Shown here piece after piece: positions 12,071 to 22,081 of a stretch of DNA of 55,409 nucleotides. The translations under genes were made by a program, and so were the position numbers. The DNA is from Raffaelea ambrosiae (lineage: Eukaryota; Ascomycota; Sordariomycetes; Ophiostomatales; Ophiostomataceae): contig PCDI01000021.1 of assembly GCA_002778195.1 (NCBI GenBank), positions 1-55,409 on the forward strand, read 5' to 3'. The notes under the pieces are model-generated. The model ran no database searches. It had not been told where the DNA came from and saw only the letters and a list, made by a program, of their open reading frames with translations. Every line of letters begins with the position of its first letter. Position 1 is the stretch's first letter.

Positions 12071-12126
12071 GATGGGACTGGGAGGATGGGACTGGGAGGA
12101 TGGGGCTGGAAGGATGGGGCCGGGAG
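12071..12126. repeat. 14-nt minisatellite, four units
   Basis: Four adjacent units of GATGGGACTGGGAG with one or two substitutions in the last two copies, about 290 nt downstream of the permease stop. Confidence 0.92.
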
Positions 12127-12560
12127 GAAAGAAGGAATCGGGGTTTTTTTTTGTGTCTTTATGGCTTAGTCCATAGGGGCATAGAATACGGGACCTCGTC
12201 TTGATATAATGACATATGAAAACCTATCAAGAACCAAACAGGCGATATAGCCAGAGTCACAAAATAGGGGCAGTTGCGTCACACAATTGGATGTAAAAGC
12301 TGTAAATTCAAAAAGAGGGTAGCTGACAAGACACATCAAGAGAGACAGAAATAAGAGACAAAGTGAGGGACAAAACGAGAGACAAATGTTACGCGACACA
12401 AACTGGATTCGATGACACAAAAAAAAATTTCATAAACTTCCATGGGAACACGTTGGATTCGTTATTAGGACGTACAACATAGACAACAAGGGAAACAAAT
12501 TAACACAAGAGACACAAAAGAGACAAGAGACAAAAAAAAAAAATAAAGAAATAAGACAAC

Positions 12561-12583
12561 AAAATAAAATAAAATAAAATAAA
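12561..12583. repeat. (AAAAT)n microsatellite
   Basis: Four AAAAT units plus AAA in the 3' flank of the NTF2-like gene. Confidence 0.9.
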
Positions 12584-12804
12584 CCCCAGAAAAAAAATAA
12601 AAAAGAGCAAATAAAAAAATACAAAAAGATTCGCGGGCCACTATGCTGGTTTGGATGTTTCCGTATGCCTCTGCCTGTTTTACTTACAACACCACTTCCG
12701 CCTTTCCTTTACCTCCTAATTCTCATTCTTTCAGTCTGTTATCCCCTTTCCTCTTCTCCATTCCTCTCGCTTCCCTCCTCATTCATCAGCGTCCTTCTTG
12801 TCAC

Positions 12805-14772
12805 TCAAAAATCCCAGAAACTGCTCGCTTGGTTGCCTGTCCCTTGCTTCTTCCCCGGCACGGCCGCCGCCAGCGCCGGCCGCTCCGCCTCATCGCTACC
12901 CTGGCCAAAACTCCACGACCGGCCACCCTTCTTGTTGCCCATGCCGTCGCCCGATGTGTTGATGCCCCGAGCGTCCACCTTGGCCGCCACAATGCTCGTC
13001 CCCGGCAGGTTGTTCTCTTTTTGCGACGACGCATCGTCATCGTTCACAATATCCGTGGCCCAGCTCGACTCCATCATCTGCACCGCCTTCTTGCGGTCGT
13101 CGCTGATGGGTGCTGCTGCCTTCGACGCGTTGGCAGTCGCCGTCGTCGGCGACGACGCGCCGTCGACGACAAAGTGCGAGTCGAACATCTTGGACCGGTC
13201 CTTGAGGTTGGTAATGTTGCCCAGAGCCCGGCCTGGCTCTGGCGTCGGAGGCTGGCCATCTTCCTTGTATAGGTTGTTTTCGTACAGGCCAAGGCCTTCA
13301 TTGTGGCCCGTACCCCGTGGCCGCGTCACCACGGCCGGCTCACCCGACGGCTCACCGTCGTCCTTGAACTCAAAGTGCATTTCAGCGTCACGACGAGGAC
13401 GGGCCGGTGCCGGCCGACGCGAAGCGGCCGACGGCGTCTCCGGCACCTCCTCACTGGTGTCCACGTTCCAGTGGCGCACGTCGCGATTCCGTAGCCGTGC
13501 GGCAGGCTTCTGCGGCGTGACAAAATCCTCAAAACCCCAATGGCTGTCGCGCTTCGTCTTCGGTATCGCATCAAAGGACTGGCCAGCCTTGGGTGCATCT
13601 TGCGGCTCCGAACCGTCGGCAAAGTCAAAGTGGTCAAACCGCTTGGGGTTGGGCCGGTAGAAGCGCTCAGCAGTATTGGTGGAGTCGGACGAGTTGGCCT
13701 CGACGGCAGCGGCGGCGGCCATGTCCGCGTCGAACAGGCGCACGGGCTGGAAGTTCTTGTTCGAGCCAGCCTTGGGGGCAATGGCCTTGCTCGGAGACTG
13801 TGACCGGCCGCGGCTAGGGCTTCCATCAGGCTCGTACTCGGATGCGTCGTCGCCCAGGATCTCGTTGAAGGAGCGTTCCCGCGGGCGCCGGCCAGCATAG
13901 GGAGAAATCACAGCACGGGGTGTGGCGTCGGCGCTGGTCGGCTCGGCGCTGAGGATCTCGGTAATGTCGCGCTGCCGCGGTCGCACGCCTCCATAGGGCG
14001 ACACGATGCTGGCGGCAGCAGACTGTGTCTCGAGTTCCTCGCGCGACGGGAACAGCTCCAGCGAGGCATGAGGGTCGCGCAACACAGAGTTGCCGCGCGA
14101 GCGCAGCGAGCCCTCGGAAGGTGTGGCCTGGCCGGCGGCGGCCGTAGCCGTGGCCGTGGCGTCGCCCGAGGCGTGGACAGCAGAGGTGATGAGCTTGATC
14201 TGTTCGACGCTGTCGCGGATGGGCCAGTTGCGCCCAGACCGGCCAATGACGTCGACCTGCTTCAGCAGGGCGCCCTGGTCCCAGGACTGGCGCACTTGGA
14301 CAATCTTGCCATCGGAGCCGAAGGTGACAAAGTGGGTCTAGAAGGAGAGGGAGAGAGAGAGAAAACGCCGTTAGCAACTCGATCCACACGTCGTCGCGAA
14401 GAGTCGCGCAAACGGCGAACCTGCAAACTAGGAGTTTAGTGTGTTGGGGAAAACAAAACGCACAATGGGTAGGTGAACAACATGGTCGGCCAGGAAGTTG
14501 TCGTCCAGGCCCGGCAGGTAGGAGCCGCCGCCGGTGAGAAACTCTAGGGTGGTGTCAATTTCGAGAGCGAGCCCGTTCTTGGATTCGACGGCACTCAGGG
14601 CCTCCTCCTTCTTGGTCTGGATCTGCTTGCGCAGGCTGCCCAGGTGCTTGATGATCTCGGTGGCGCCGTGGACGATTGTGGCGGTGGTGATGTAATAGAG
14701 AGAAGCATTCGGCGCCAGGCTGGAGGAGTTGGGAGCAGAGAGGAACTGCTGGTAGGCAGCTTGCAGCGCCAT
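12805..14772 (-). CDS. NTF2-like domain protein with repetitive disordered tail
   Basis: Conserved fungal protein of unassigned function. Exons (minus) are 14772-14464 and 14337-12805 (intron 126 nt with a less usual GTGCGT donor), giving 613 residues. The N-terminal about 150 residues have the length and pattern of an NTF2-like cone fold: MALQAAYQQFLSAPNSSSLA, then the 'LEFLTGGGSYLPGLDDNFLADHVVHLP' helix-strand region and SWDQGALLKQVDVIGRSGRNWPIRD. The remainder is low-complexity and Ser/Pro/Asp-rich. It carries two copies of an SPYxGxRPRxRxxxEIL motif (216-232 and 248-264) and several HF/HW-x-F-x-D-G-x-x-P motifs (337-500), ending in FWDF. Recognition rests on the N-terminal pattern; cellular role and localisation are unknown. 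Start chosen at the first ATG giving the conserved MALQ N-terminus. Confidence 0.8.
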
Positions 14773-15468
14773 GGCGAGAGAGAGAGAGGGGGGGTGAGAG
14801 ATGTTGTGTATGCGTGTGTGGTGGTGAGTTGGGAGAGAGACGAAGTAAACAGACAGCAGAAAAGAGCGGGGTGGCAGGGTGCGTGGGCGCGCGCGTTGTG
14901 GTGTGGTGTGTGTATGACGTGGGAGTAGAGCTTGTTTTGGAGTTGCGGGCAGAGACGCCTTTCCTGTCTGGTTGGGGAAAGCTGCTGCAAGCAAGCGGAA
15001 GAGTAAAAGTATCGTGAGATGCAGGGGAAAAGAGGAAGAGAGTTGGCGATTTAAAAGATAGAGGGGGGGAGAGAGAGAAAAAGGAAGGAAGCAAGGCCAG
15101 CCCAGAAAGAAACAGAGGGAAGGAGCGAAGCACCGCAACGACCGTTTCTCCAAGGTTCCCAAATACGGAAGCCACCCACAACAAAAACAAGCCTAGCCAG
15201 ATCCTCGATGGGAAAGAAAGCTAGGGAAGGAGCAGCGCGTTCGCGTGCGTGCGAGTCTGTCTGTACGAGTACGGTCTAAGATATTACTCCCCTATGCGGT
15301 GGGTGCAATTAATTTACGACGGGCTATGCAGAGGGTCGCGAGGCAAGGGGGAAGGGGCAGGCCACGAGTTTTGATGTAGAGAAAGGAAGGTGCGCCCCGA
15401 CACCAGGTAGCATTGAGAGCGTGTTGGCGGGTTGTGCCCTGTGGGCTGCGTGGTTGGCTGTCATCAGT

Positions 15469-15510
15469 GTGTGGTTGTGCGTGGTTGTGCGTGGTTGTGC
15501 GTGGTTGTGT
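15469..15510. repeat. 10-nt tandem repeat (GTGGTTGTGC)n
   Basis: Four consecutive copies of GTGGTTGTGC with a partial unit at the end, intergenic. Confidence 0.9.
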
Positions 15511-15982
15511 ACTTTGTAGTTATCCTTTTTTTCTGGTTGCTATGCGTGTCTTTGCTGTGTTTGTTGTTGTCAAAAGCATCCACCAGCCAAGCAGCTTTCA
15601 CCAACGAAATGGAGTTTATGCAGGGGTGGTGCTAGCCCCCTGGACCCTGACTAGCTCTATGGCGTACATAGTATTACCATAATATTTTCTGTGCTTCGCT
15701 TGTCTTTTTGGCGTCCCGACCGTTTTGTGGCCGTTTGTCGCTAGTTGCATGCGGGTGTGGCTGCGAGAGCAAGGCAAAAAAAGCATGGGCACGGTATCTA
15801 CTCGTACGCGGTACTGTCAAGCATACTCGTAGTTTTCCATATGCGCAGCGCTGCGGTGCCTGCATAATAAGTTGGGTCTGTTTACATGGCAACTCAGTCC
15901 ACAGAGCAGGTTGCGTCCCCCCTGGCTGGTGCATGCGACTAGCACCAGTCGGCAGTTCTACATGTGATAGGTAAGATACTCT

Positions 15983-16045
15983 GTAAGATACTCACAACTA
16001 CGGCGCATGCGCGAGTGAATACGCCGTAAGTTATGAGTGTCTTAC
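15983..16045. repeat. Near-perfect inverted repeat (23/24-bp arms, 16-nt loop)
   Basis: The left arm (15983-16005) and right arm (16022-16045) are reverse complements except for two substitutions and one inserted base. The loop is CATGCGCGAGTGAATA. The right end overlaps a TACTCGTA octamer. A second partial copy of the left arm (GTAAGATACTC) precedes it at 15971. It could be a cruciform, a transcribed hairpin or a remnant of a very small inverted-repeat element. No target-site duplication was established. Confidence 0.8.
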
Positions 16046-17583
16046 TCGTATCTCACAGCCTCAGTTTTCTCTTCCCATTGACAGCCACTTTTGCCAAAAC
16101 GGAACTTCTGTCTCCCTTGACCAGTTGACGTCCAAAATAAAGGGTGGCTTTGCCCATGTCGATCGTTTGTTCCACAAGCCACCGTCTCAACGTCCCGGCA
16201 GGGCACATCTCATTCTTCTCTTCTTTTGAGGGGACAGGTTGCATTCTGGCTCCAGGTCAGTTCATCCCTCTTCTCTCTGTGTGTGGTTTCTGGGGGGTTA
16301 TCTTACCCTACACCGCCCGTCTCTGATCGATCTGGACAGGGGGGTGGTTCGGGGGGGATAGGAGAACAGGTATTCTCTGTAGCGTCATACTTAGGAAAGA
16401 TACATATTACTCGTAGTTTTCTCCAGTGAAAGAAACTCAGACAAACAACACTCTCCAAAACGCCCTGGTAACGGTAGGTTGCATTACGGCGTCTTCAGCA
16501 CCGACACATCATGTGCGTGTTTCAGTAGTGTTGGATTTCTCCAAAGAAGAGGGGGGGGCCGCAGAGCACGCCTGGAAGTGGTATAGGCAGCGTTTCAAAT
16601 GTGCTGACCCACCCACACGCGAGATGGGGGCGAGCTGTTCTCTCGGCCAGAAGGTTGCAGTCGATTTAACCAAGGGGCTCATGAAAGAGGAAAGTGATCT
16701 GCGTGCGGATGAGTCCACGAGCCGGCAAAAGAAGCAAAGAAGCAAACTTTAGGCTTCCATCTACAAAGTATGATCACGGCGACGGCGCTTGCGACGGGGT
16801 GGCTGCACAGCAATAACAGACGGGCCGTAAGGTTGTCGTGTCGTTCTATATGGAAGAGCTGTTAAGAACCAGGGGTTAACTGTTGGTTCCATTTAAAATG
16901 TTGTTAATGTTTATTGCCCTGTTCTGTAAAGCATCATCATAGAACATCCTCTTAGACAAGCTCATAATTCGCTGTTAGTAAACAATGTTGGAGATTGCGT
17001 GTTTAGATTTCAAGCTATGGCGAAAGAAAGACAGAAGCACATATACAAGGGCTGTAGTTGGTATTTGCTTCACAAAAGGAAGGAGACTCAGACACGTCCA
17101 GACCCAGAAGTGAATTCGCAAGAGGAGGAAAGGAGTCAACATGGGCGATGAGGACGCAGTATCTTCCTTGAGAAGAACCAGGGAAGAGGGAAAGACAGAA
17201 CGAAGCAACTTTAATGGAATGGTATTTACTGTGTTAGTGAGCCCCAAAGACAGCCAAAGAGGATTCGTCCCCACGAGCAAGCCGGAGAATGGCCGTTAAG
17301 TAATATCGATGTATATCGCACACGCTCACGAGACAAGGGGCCCCAAGTGCGTTAATGTGACATCCTGTCCGTTGTGTATATGCGCCAAACACCAACAATC
17401 AAATATTCAGCCCCGAATCGCCTTCCTCTTTCTGCTTGTGTTGGAAATTTTGTATGCATCCACGTATGCCACCCCCGTTCCGTCTATGTACTCGTCTTTT
17501 GTTTGGTTGCTGTTGCTATCGATTTTGCTGTTGCTATCGATTTACGTTTTTTTTTCGTTGTTCCTTTTTCCGGCTCCCCCAAG

Positions 17584-18727
17584 CTATGCCTTCTTCTCGT
17601 CCAACGCTGCTCCGCCATCACCTCCTTCACCGTCTTCCACGTCTTCTGGGGAGTACGGGTGGATGAGCATCTCACTGAACTTTTCCAATTTCTCCTTGCC
17701 GCGCACCTCCTCGACCAGCAACGGCATCTTGACGACGTTGAATTCGTCGTACAGCTCCTCGATCTGGTCCAAGTACTTCTTCTGCATGCGCCGGCGGGCG
17801 TTGCACTGGGGGCACTGCGAGCCCTTGCGGGGATAGAGCAGCTGATTGACGACGATGCTGTGGGTGTCGATGCTGAAGGAGGCGAGCTCCTGAATCATGC
17901 GCTCGGTCTCGTACAGCGACAGGAACTCGGGGATGCAGACGCACACAAATGTGGTCAGGGTGTCGTCCTTGAACTGCGTGTTGACCTCGGTAATGGTCTG
18001 ACGCAGCGACTCAAGTTGCTGCATCATCGTAGACAGGTTTTGGCCGTTGGGGAGTGGCGAGCCGCTGCCGCCCATGAGGCCGTTTAGCAGCGGGCCGTAC
18101 TGCTCGGACAGCTGGCTGACCTTGGCCAGGGCCTTTTCGAGGACGGAGGGAAACTGCAGGAAGCGGAGGGTGTGGCCGGTCGGGGCGGTATCGAAGACGA
18201 TGGTCTCGTAGGAGAGCGACTTGACCTGCTTGAGGACTTCGGCAAACGACATGGCTTCGTCGATACCGGGGATCTAGGTGTGTGTTAGTAGGAAGAAATA
18301 CAGCAGAGTCGCTATGCATCGGAATTGGGGCAGCACCTACGGTCAAAGCAAGATCCTGCACCATGCTGTTCATGCCGCCGGCAGCACCTGCGCCACTCTC
18401 GTCGCCCATGCCAGCCATCATGTCCTGCAGACCCGCGCTCGGGTCGATCTCCATGGCGCTGAGGTTGGTGAAGCCGTCGATGAGGCGGGCGTCCTTTCCA
18501 AACTTTTGCGAAAAGGCGTCGGACAAGTTGTGGGCAGGGTCGGTGGAGATGAGCAGGACGCTGCGGCGAACCTTGGCGAGCTGAATGGCCAGCGAGCAGG
18601 ATGTGGTGGTCTTGCCGACGCCGCCCTTGCCACCGACAAAGATCCAGCGCAGGGAGCGCTGGTCGAGGATCGACTGGAGGGTCGGCTCCATGACATCGTC
18701 GTCGTCGACGTTTACGAGAGCAGCCAT
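17584..18727 (-). CDS. get3: GET3/ASNA1 ATPase, tail-anchored protein targeting
   Basis: Cytosolic homodimeric ATPase that carries tail-anchored membrane proteins to the ER Get1/Get2 receptor. Exons (minus) are 18727-18341 and 18273-17584 (intron 67 nt), giving 358 residues, the usual size. Deviant P-loop VGGKGGVGKTT at 31-41; switch I STDPAHNLSD at 61-70; DTAPTGHTLRFLQFP near 158-171; zinc-binding CPQC at Cys283/Cys286, which holds the dimer. The client-binding Met-rich segment is LQDMMAGMGDESGAGAAGGMNSM. The intron falls just before IPGIDEAMSF. Start ATG 18727 gives MAALVNVDDDD. The C-terminus is acidic and Gly-rich. All catalytic motifs are intact, and identification is secure. Confidence 0.95.
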
Positions 18728-20056
18728 GGTGGGAGTGAAGGGATGAAGAGGGGCAGGCGAAGCTGGAGAGGAAGAGAAATGTGTGTACAGGGGATGCGCT
18801 GCAAAGTCGAAGCACAGCAGTAGACGAGCGCAGAGAAGACAGAAGGCTAAAAAACAGGGTGTGTCGAAGCTGGAGATATGCTGAGGCGGAAAGTCAACAG
18901 GGACGATACAGTTTAAGGTGGGGTTCTCGCAGGTGTCTTGAACCTAACAGTCGACATGTGCAAGGGCAGCTGCTGAGTAGCGTAGTCTAGAATGGAAACG
19001 GCTAGAACCAACCAGAGGCTGACCATAATGGCGGCAGAAAGAGAAAGGCGGTAAAGGGCCGCCGTAGCTAGGAAAGTGCCGCTGAACAGAGCTCTTTCAG
19101 TAATAAGGCGACGACAGCTGACGTCACTGCCATTGTGACCTACAACAAGGCGATTCGCATCAACAGCCTTAGACAGCACTCACTCGAACCAAGCAAGACC
19201 TTAGAGCAGTGAATCGCTAGTCAGGGCCCGACATCTCCCAACAGTTCAGGGTCTTCTTTGCCATTGACAGGCCGCCTGATTTGGAAGGATCTTCCACGCA
19301 GTACCTTGCCAGCACTCTAGAGCAGACGCAGGTACAGAAAGGTGGAAATACAATTATATACAGGCACAGGTGTTGAGAGTACAAAGGAAAATCACATCCT
19401 TTGTTGACTAGCCCAAACTCAAGCACGGCAAAGGTGTTGTGTGGGCGGAGACCGCCGCAGTGGGATGAGGCTGGCGCGGTGGACTTGGCCGATGTGGAGT
19501 TGGCGTTTTGGCAGGGCCAGAGCTAGCAGTTGGGCTCTTTGAGGTGGGGTTCTTCAGCCCAAGATACATAATTACTGCGGGAGGCCAGGCTCGTCTACAA
19601 GCCGCAACTGCACAGCGCGCCTTTTCTTCAACGTGTGCTTCCTAATAGTTATATCTCTGCCCCTAATTCCTGCAAAGCCCCCCCCCTCTCCCACTCTGTG
19701 CTCAGCCGTAGTGACGAGTCAGGTCGTGCTCGCATTCGCGTGGGGTAAATCAGCACTTCGCCTTCGTCTCTCTTGCCATCGGGCCCAAGTCTTACGCCAG
19801 ATCGTCCAGAAACAGAAAAGGAAGGGGAAAAAAAGAGGAAACCATAAAAAGCCGTCGTCCGTTTGCACAGCCCTGCCCGCCCACCCCCCGCAAACCGGTT
19901 GCTCAGCTTTGGGCCTGGGCTCTCTTCTCTGTTCCTTCTGCTTAAATAGCTGCCTGCCGCTTTTTTTTTTTGGCGACACCTCTATTTTCGCTTACTCCTT
20001 CTTCTCTTTCCCCTCTTTCCCATCTCCAGCAACACATACATACACACACACCCACC
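18728..20056. other. Divergent intergenic region GET3 / HIU hydrolase
   Basis: 1.3 kb containing both promoters. The last about 100 bp before 20057 is pyrimidine-rich and then CA-rich, fitting the leader of the hydrolase gene. No RNA gene or credible ORF was noticed. Confidence 0.5.
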
Positions 20057-20575
20057 ATGGCGAAAGATCGCATCACTTGCCATATCCTCGACACCGCCCA
20101 GGGCCGCCCGGCCGCTGGCGTCCGTGTCCGTCTCGAACTCACCGCCCCGATCGTCGAGCCCGCCGCCATCGCCAACGCGACCGCCACGGGTGCCGCCCCG
20201 ATATCTGCCGTCGACCCGACCGGCGGCCACCACTACCACGGCCCGGCCACCCAGGTCTTTGAGTCTCAGACCAACGAAGACGGCCGCGTCACGGCCTGGC
20301 TGCCCTACTCGGCCTCCAATGCGTCCGGCGAGGTGCCCGTCTACACGCTCGACGACGTGCTCGAGAAGGTCGAGACCGAAGCGAAGCAGAGCGCCACCGG
20401 CTCGGCGCCCCAGCCCACCACCTGGACGCTCCGCTTCGACATTGAGGGCTACTACGGCGCCGGCGAGGCCTTCTTCCCCGAGGTGGCGGTGACGTTCCGC
20501 GTGTCGCCCGGACAGCACTACCACGTGCCGCTGCTGCTGAGTCCGTTCTCGTACACGACGTACCGGGGCAGTTGA
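20057..20575 (+). CDS. 5-hydroxyisourate hydrolase (transthyretin-like)
   Basis: Purine catabolism: hydrolyses 5-hydroxyisourate, the product of urate oxidase, to OHCU. Single exon, 172 residues; ATG 20057 in the context CACC-ATG-G. Signature motifs: ITCHILDTAQGRPAAGVRV at residues 6-24 (catalytic His in CHILD), TNEDGRV in the middle, a LRFDIEGYYGAGEAFFPEVAVTF core, HYHVPLLLSPFSYTTYRGS at the end with the diagnostic C-terminal YRGS tetrapeptide. An insert at about residues 38-60 lengthens it relative to the roughly 115-residue bacterial forms. There is no C-terminal PTS1 on the annotated protein. The stop is UGA-C, and the same frame stays open for 56 further codons (see findings). No other purine gene lies nearby. 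Confidence 0.93.
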   Translation: MAKDRITCHILDTAQGRPAAGVRVRLELTAPIVEPAAIANATATGAAPISAVDPTGGHHYHGPATQVFESQTNEDGRVTAWLPYSASNASGEVPVYTLDDVLEKVETEAKQSATGSAPQPTTWTLRFDIEGYYGAGEAFFPEVAVTFRVSPGQHYHVPLLLSPFSYTTYRGS

Positions 20576-21511
20576 CTCCCGGGCGTCGTCTCGGAGGATC
20601 AGCACGAGGACGACAAGACAGACGAGAACATCGACACGGCAGCACTGCTTAACAACCTGCCCCAACAACCACCGCCACTTCTCCTGCCCGATGGGGAGTT
20701 GGGAGTGGGACAGGAGGATACAAACCTTTTTCAATATCGGCTCTGAGCGAAGCGGGGGGTAGTTACATCATGCATGGAATTGGCATCAATAGTTGGAAGG
20801 GACACGGCTCGTTTGGGAACCAAAGCGTTGACAAGAACAAACTTAGAAAAAAAAATTATCAGTTAGGACTACACTCGGAGAATGAAAGGATTCAATGATT
20901 TGATTGACCAAACACTACAGATTTCCAAACACCAAAGAAAAATAAAATAAAATAAAAAAAGAGTAGCTAAGCAAAAACAAGCTAAACAAAAACAAGCTGG
21001 CTATTGAACGCTCCAAACAATGCAAAAGTAGTAAGTTACCAGTTGTGGCCTGGTCGCCCAGAGGCGACGGAGAGTCCCATCCAGCAGGACAGATTCCAAG
21101 TTTCCCAAACAGAAGAGAAATAAAAGAGTGGATGTCCCATGCGGATGTTCATTAGTGTCGTCAACGTAATATCGTGTTGTCAAAGCGTGACAGAAAAAAA
21201 GAGGCGAGAAAAGGCAAGAAAGGGCAAGACAAGACAAGATGCAAAAAATTGCGGACAGACTAGGTTTGCCCCGTTTATGCCGCGCTGCCAACGCCTTTGG
21301 TTTTCTTCGTTTTCTTTCTCCAGTGAAAATTCAAAATAGCCGACAGCTTGGCCGCGGCCCACAAGGATGTCCAGGTTGGCCGTTGTCGTGCTGCTGCTGC
21401 TGGTTGCCGTGGACTGAGTTCCTTGTCCGCGTCGGTTGGTTTGCGTCTGGAGGAGGGCATCCAGATCCGAGACGAGAAAGAGCGGGTGTTTATGCAGCCA
21501 GGCCCACCCTT
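20576..21511. other. Convergent intergenic region HIU hydrolase / hypothetical gene
   Basis: 0.94 kb with both 3' ends. It contains an AAATA run and a near-duplicated CAAAAACAAGCT word (20970-20998). No gene seen. Confidence 0.55.
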
Positions 21512-22081
21512 CTAATGGCGAGCCGTGAACTTGCGCAAGAGGCCGCGACGAGGCGGGCTGTCCGGGGCGTCGAATGGTTTGCTGTTGCTGTTGGACGTGG
21601 ACGGGCGGTTGTACTCGTCAGACTTGGACTGGTGGCTGTCGTTGCCGTCCATCGACGAAAGGTCAGACGACGTGTGGGGTCTGGAAATCAGACTGAAGGG
21701 CATCTCGCCGTTCAGCTTGCCGTACTTTACAGCGTGCTTGTGCTTGGCGAGGAACGTCCGCTTGGAGCGGCGGAGGGCCTGTTCGATGTTGATGTCGTTG
21801 GCCGAAATGGACGCATTGGGCGACGTGTCCGCACCAGGGTAGCGGAGCGTCGTGTTTCCAGCTATCAACTTTGTTAGCAGATTATCTTATGGTGCAGGCA
21901 GACGAAAAGAGAGGGAGATGGGAGGGGGATGCCACTTACTTCCGCAGAAGGGCTCGGGAAAGCCGGTGTCGTACCGCCGGGGTCGGGGTCCTTCTGAGCT
22001 TTGGGGGCGTGAAGAGTCCATGGTGGCTTGGCTGCTCACGGAAGACCAGCTCTGGGTTCGTGTCTTGAGAAACCTGGCCAT
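21512..22081 (-). CDS. Small hypothetical protein, two exons
   Basis: Not recognised. Exons (minus) are 22081-21940 and 21861-21512, joined by a clean GTAAGT...TAG intron of 78 nt that keeps the frame; 163 residues. The N-terminus is MARFLKTRTQSWSSVSSQAT. The middle is Ser/Pro/Arg-rich (SRPQSSEGPRPRRYDTGFPE). The most structured-looking part is a charged helix-prone segment, NDINIEQALRRSKRTFLAKH, followed by KHAVKYGKLNGEMPFSLISR. The C-terminus is Ser-rich and basic (PPRRGLLRKFTARH). No signal peptide or membrane segment. Coding status is inferred from the clean splice sites and GC-rich third positions. It is probably a cytosolic or nuclear, mostly disordered protein. Confidence 0.65.

Larger units (their letters stand above)
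11783..12804. other. Convergent intergenic region permease / NTF2-like gene
   Basis: 1.0 kb between two converging stop codons, so it carries both 3' ends. It contains a 14-nt minisatellite (12071-12126), purine-rich stretches with recurring GAGACAAA-like words (about 12330-12540) and an (AAAAT)n run. No gene seen. Confidence 0.6.
14773..17583. other. Gene-free interval between NTF2-like gene and GET3
   Basis: 2.8 kb. About 14773-15190 is the purine-rich (on the plus strand) leader of the minus-strand NTF2-like gene. 15.2-16.4 kb holds a cluster of five TACTCGTA/TACGAGTA octamers, a 10-nt tandem repeat and a strong inverted repeat. The rest (16.4-17.5 kb) shows only short, low-quality ORFs. 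Confidence 0.5.

Noticed and set aside
16426..16752. 108-codon frame near the 16-kb inverted repeat
   Set aside because: No family features, mixed codon use and no splice partners.
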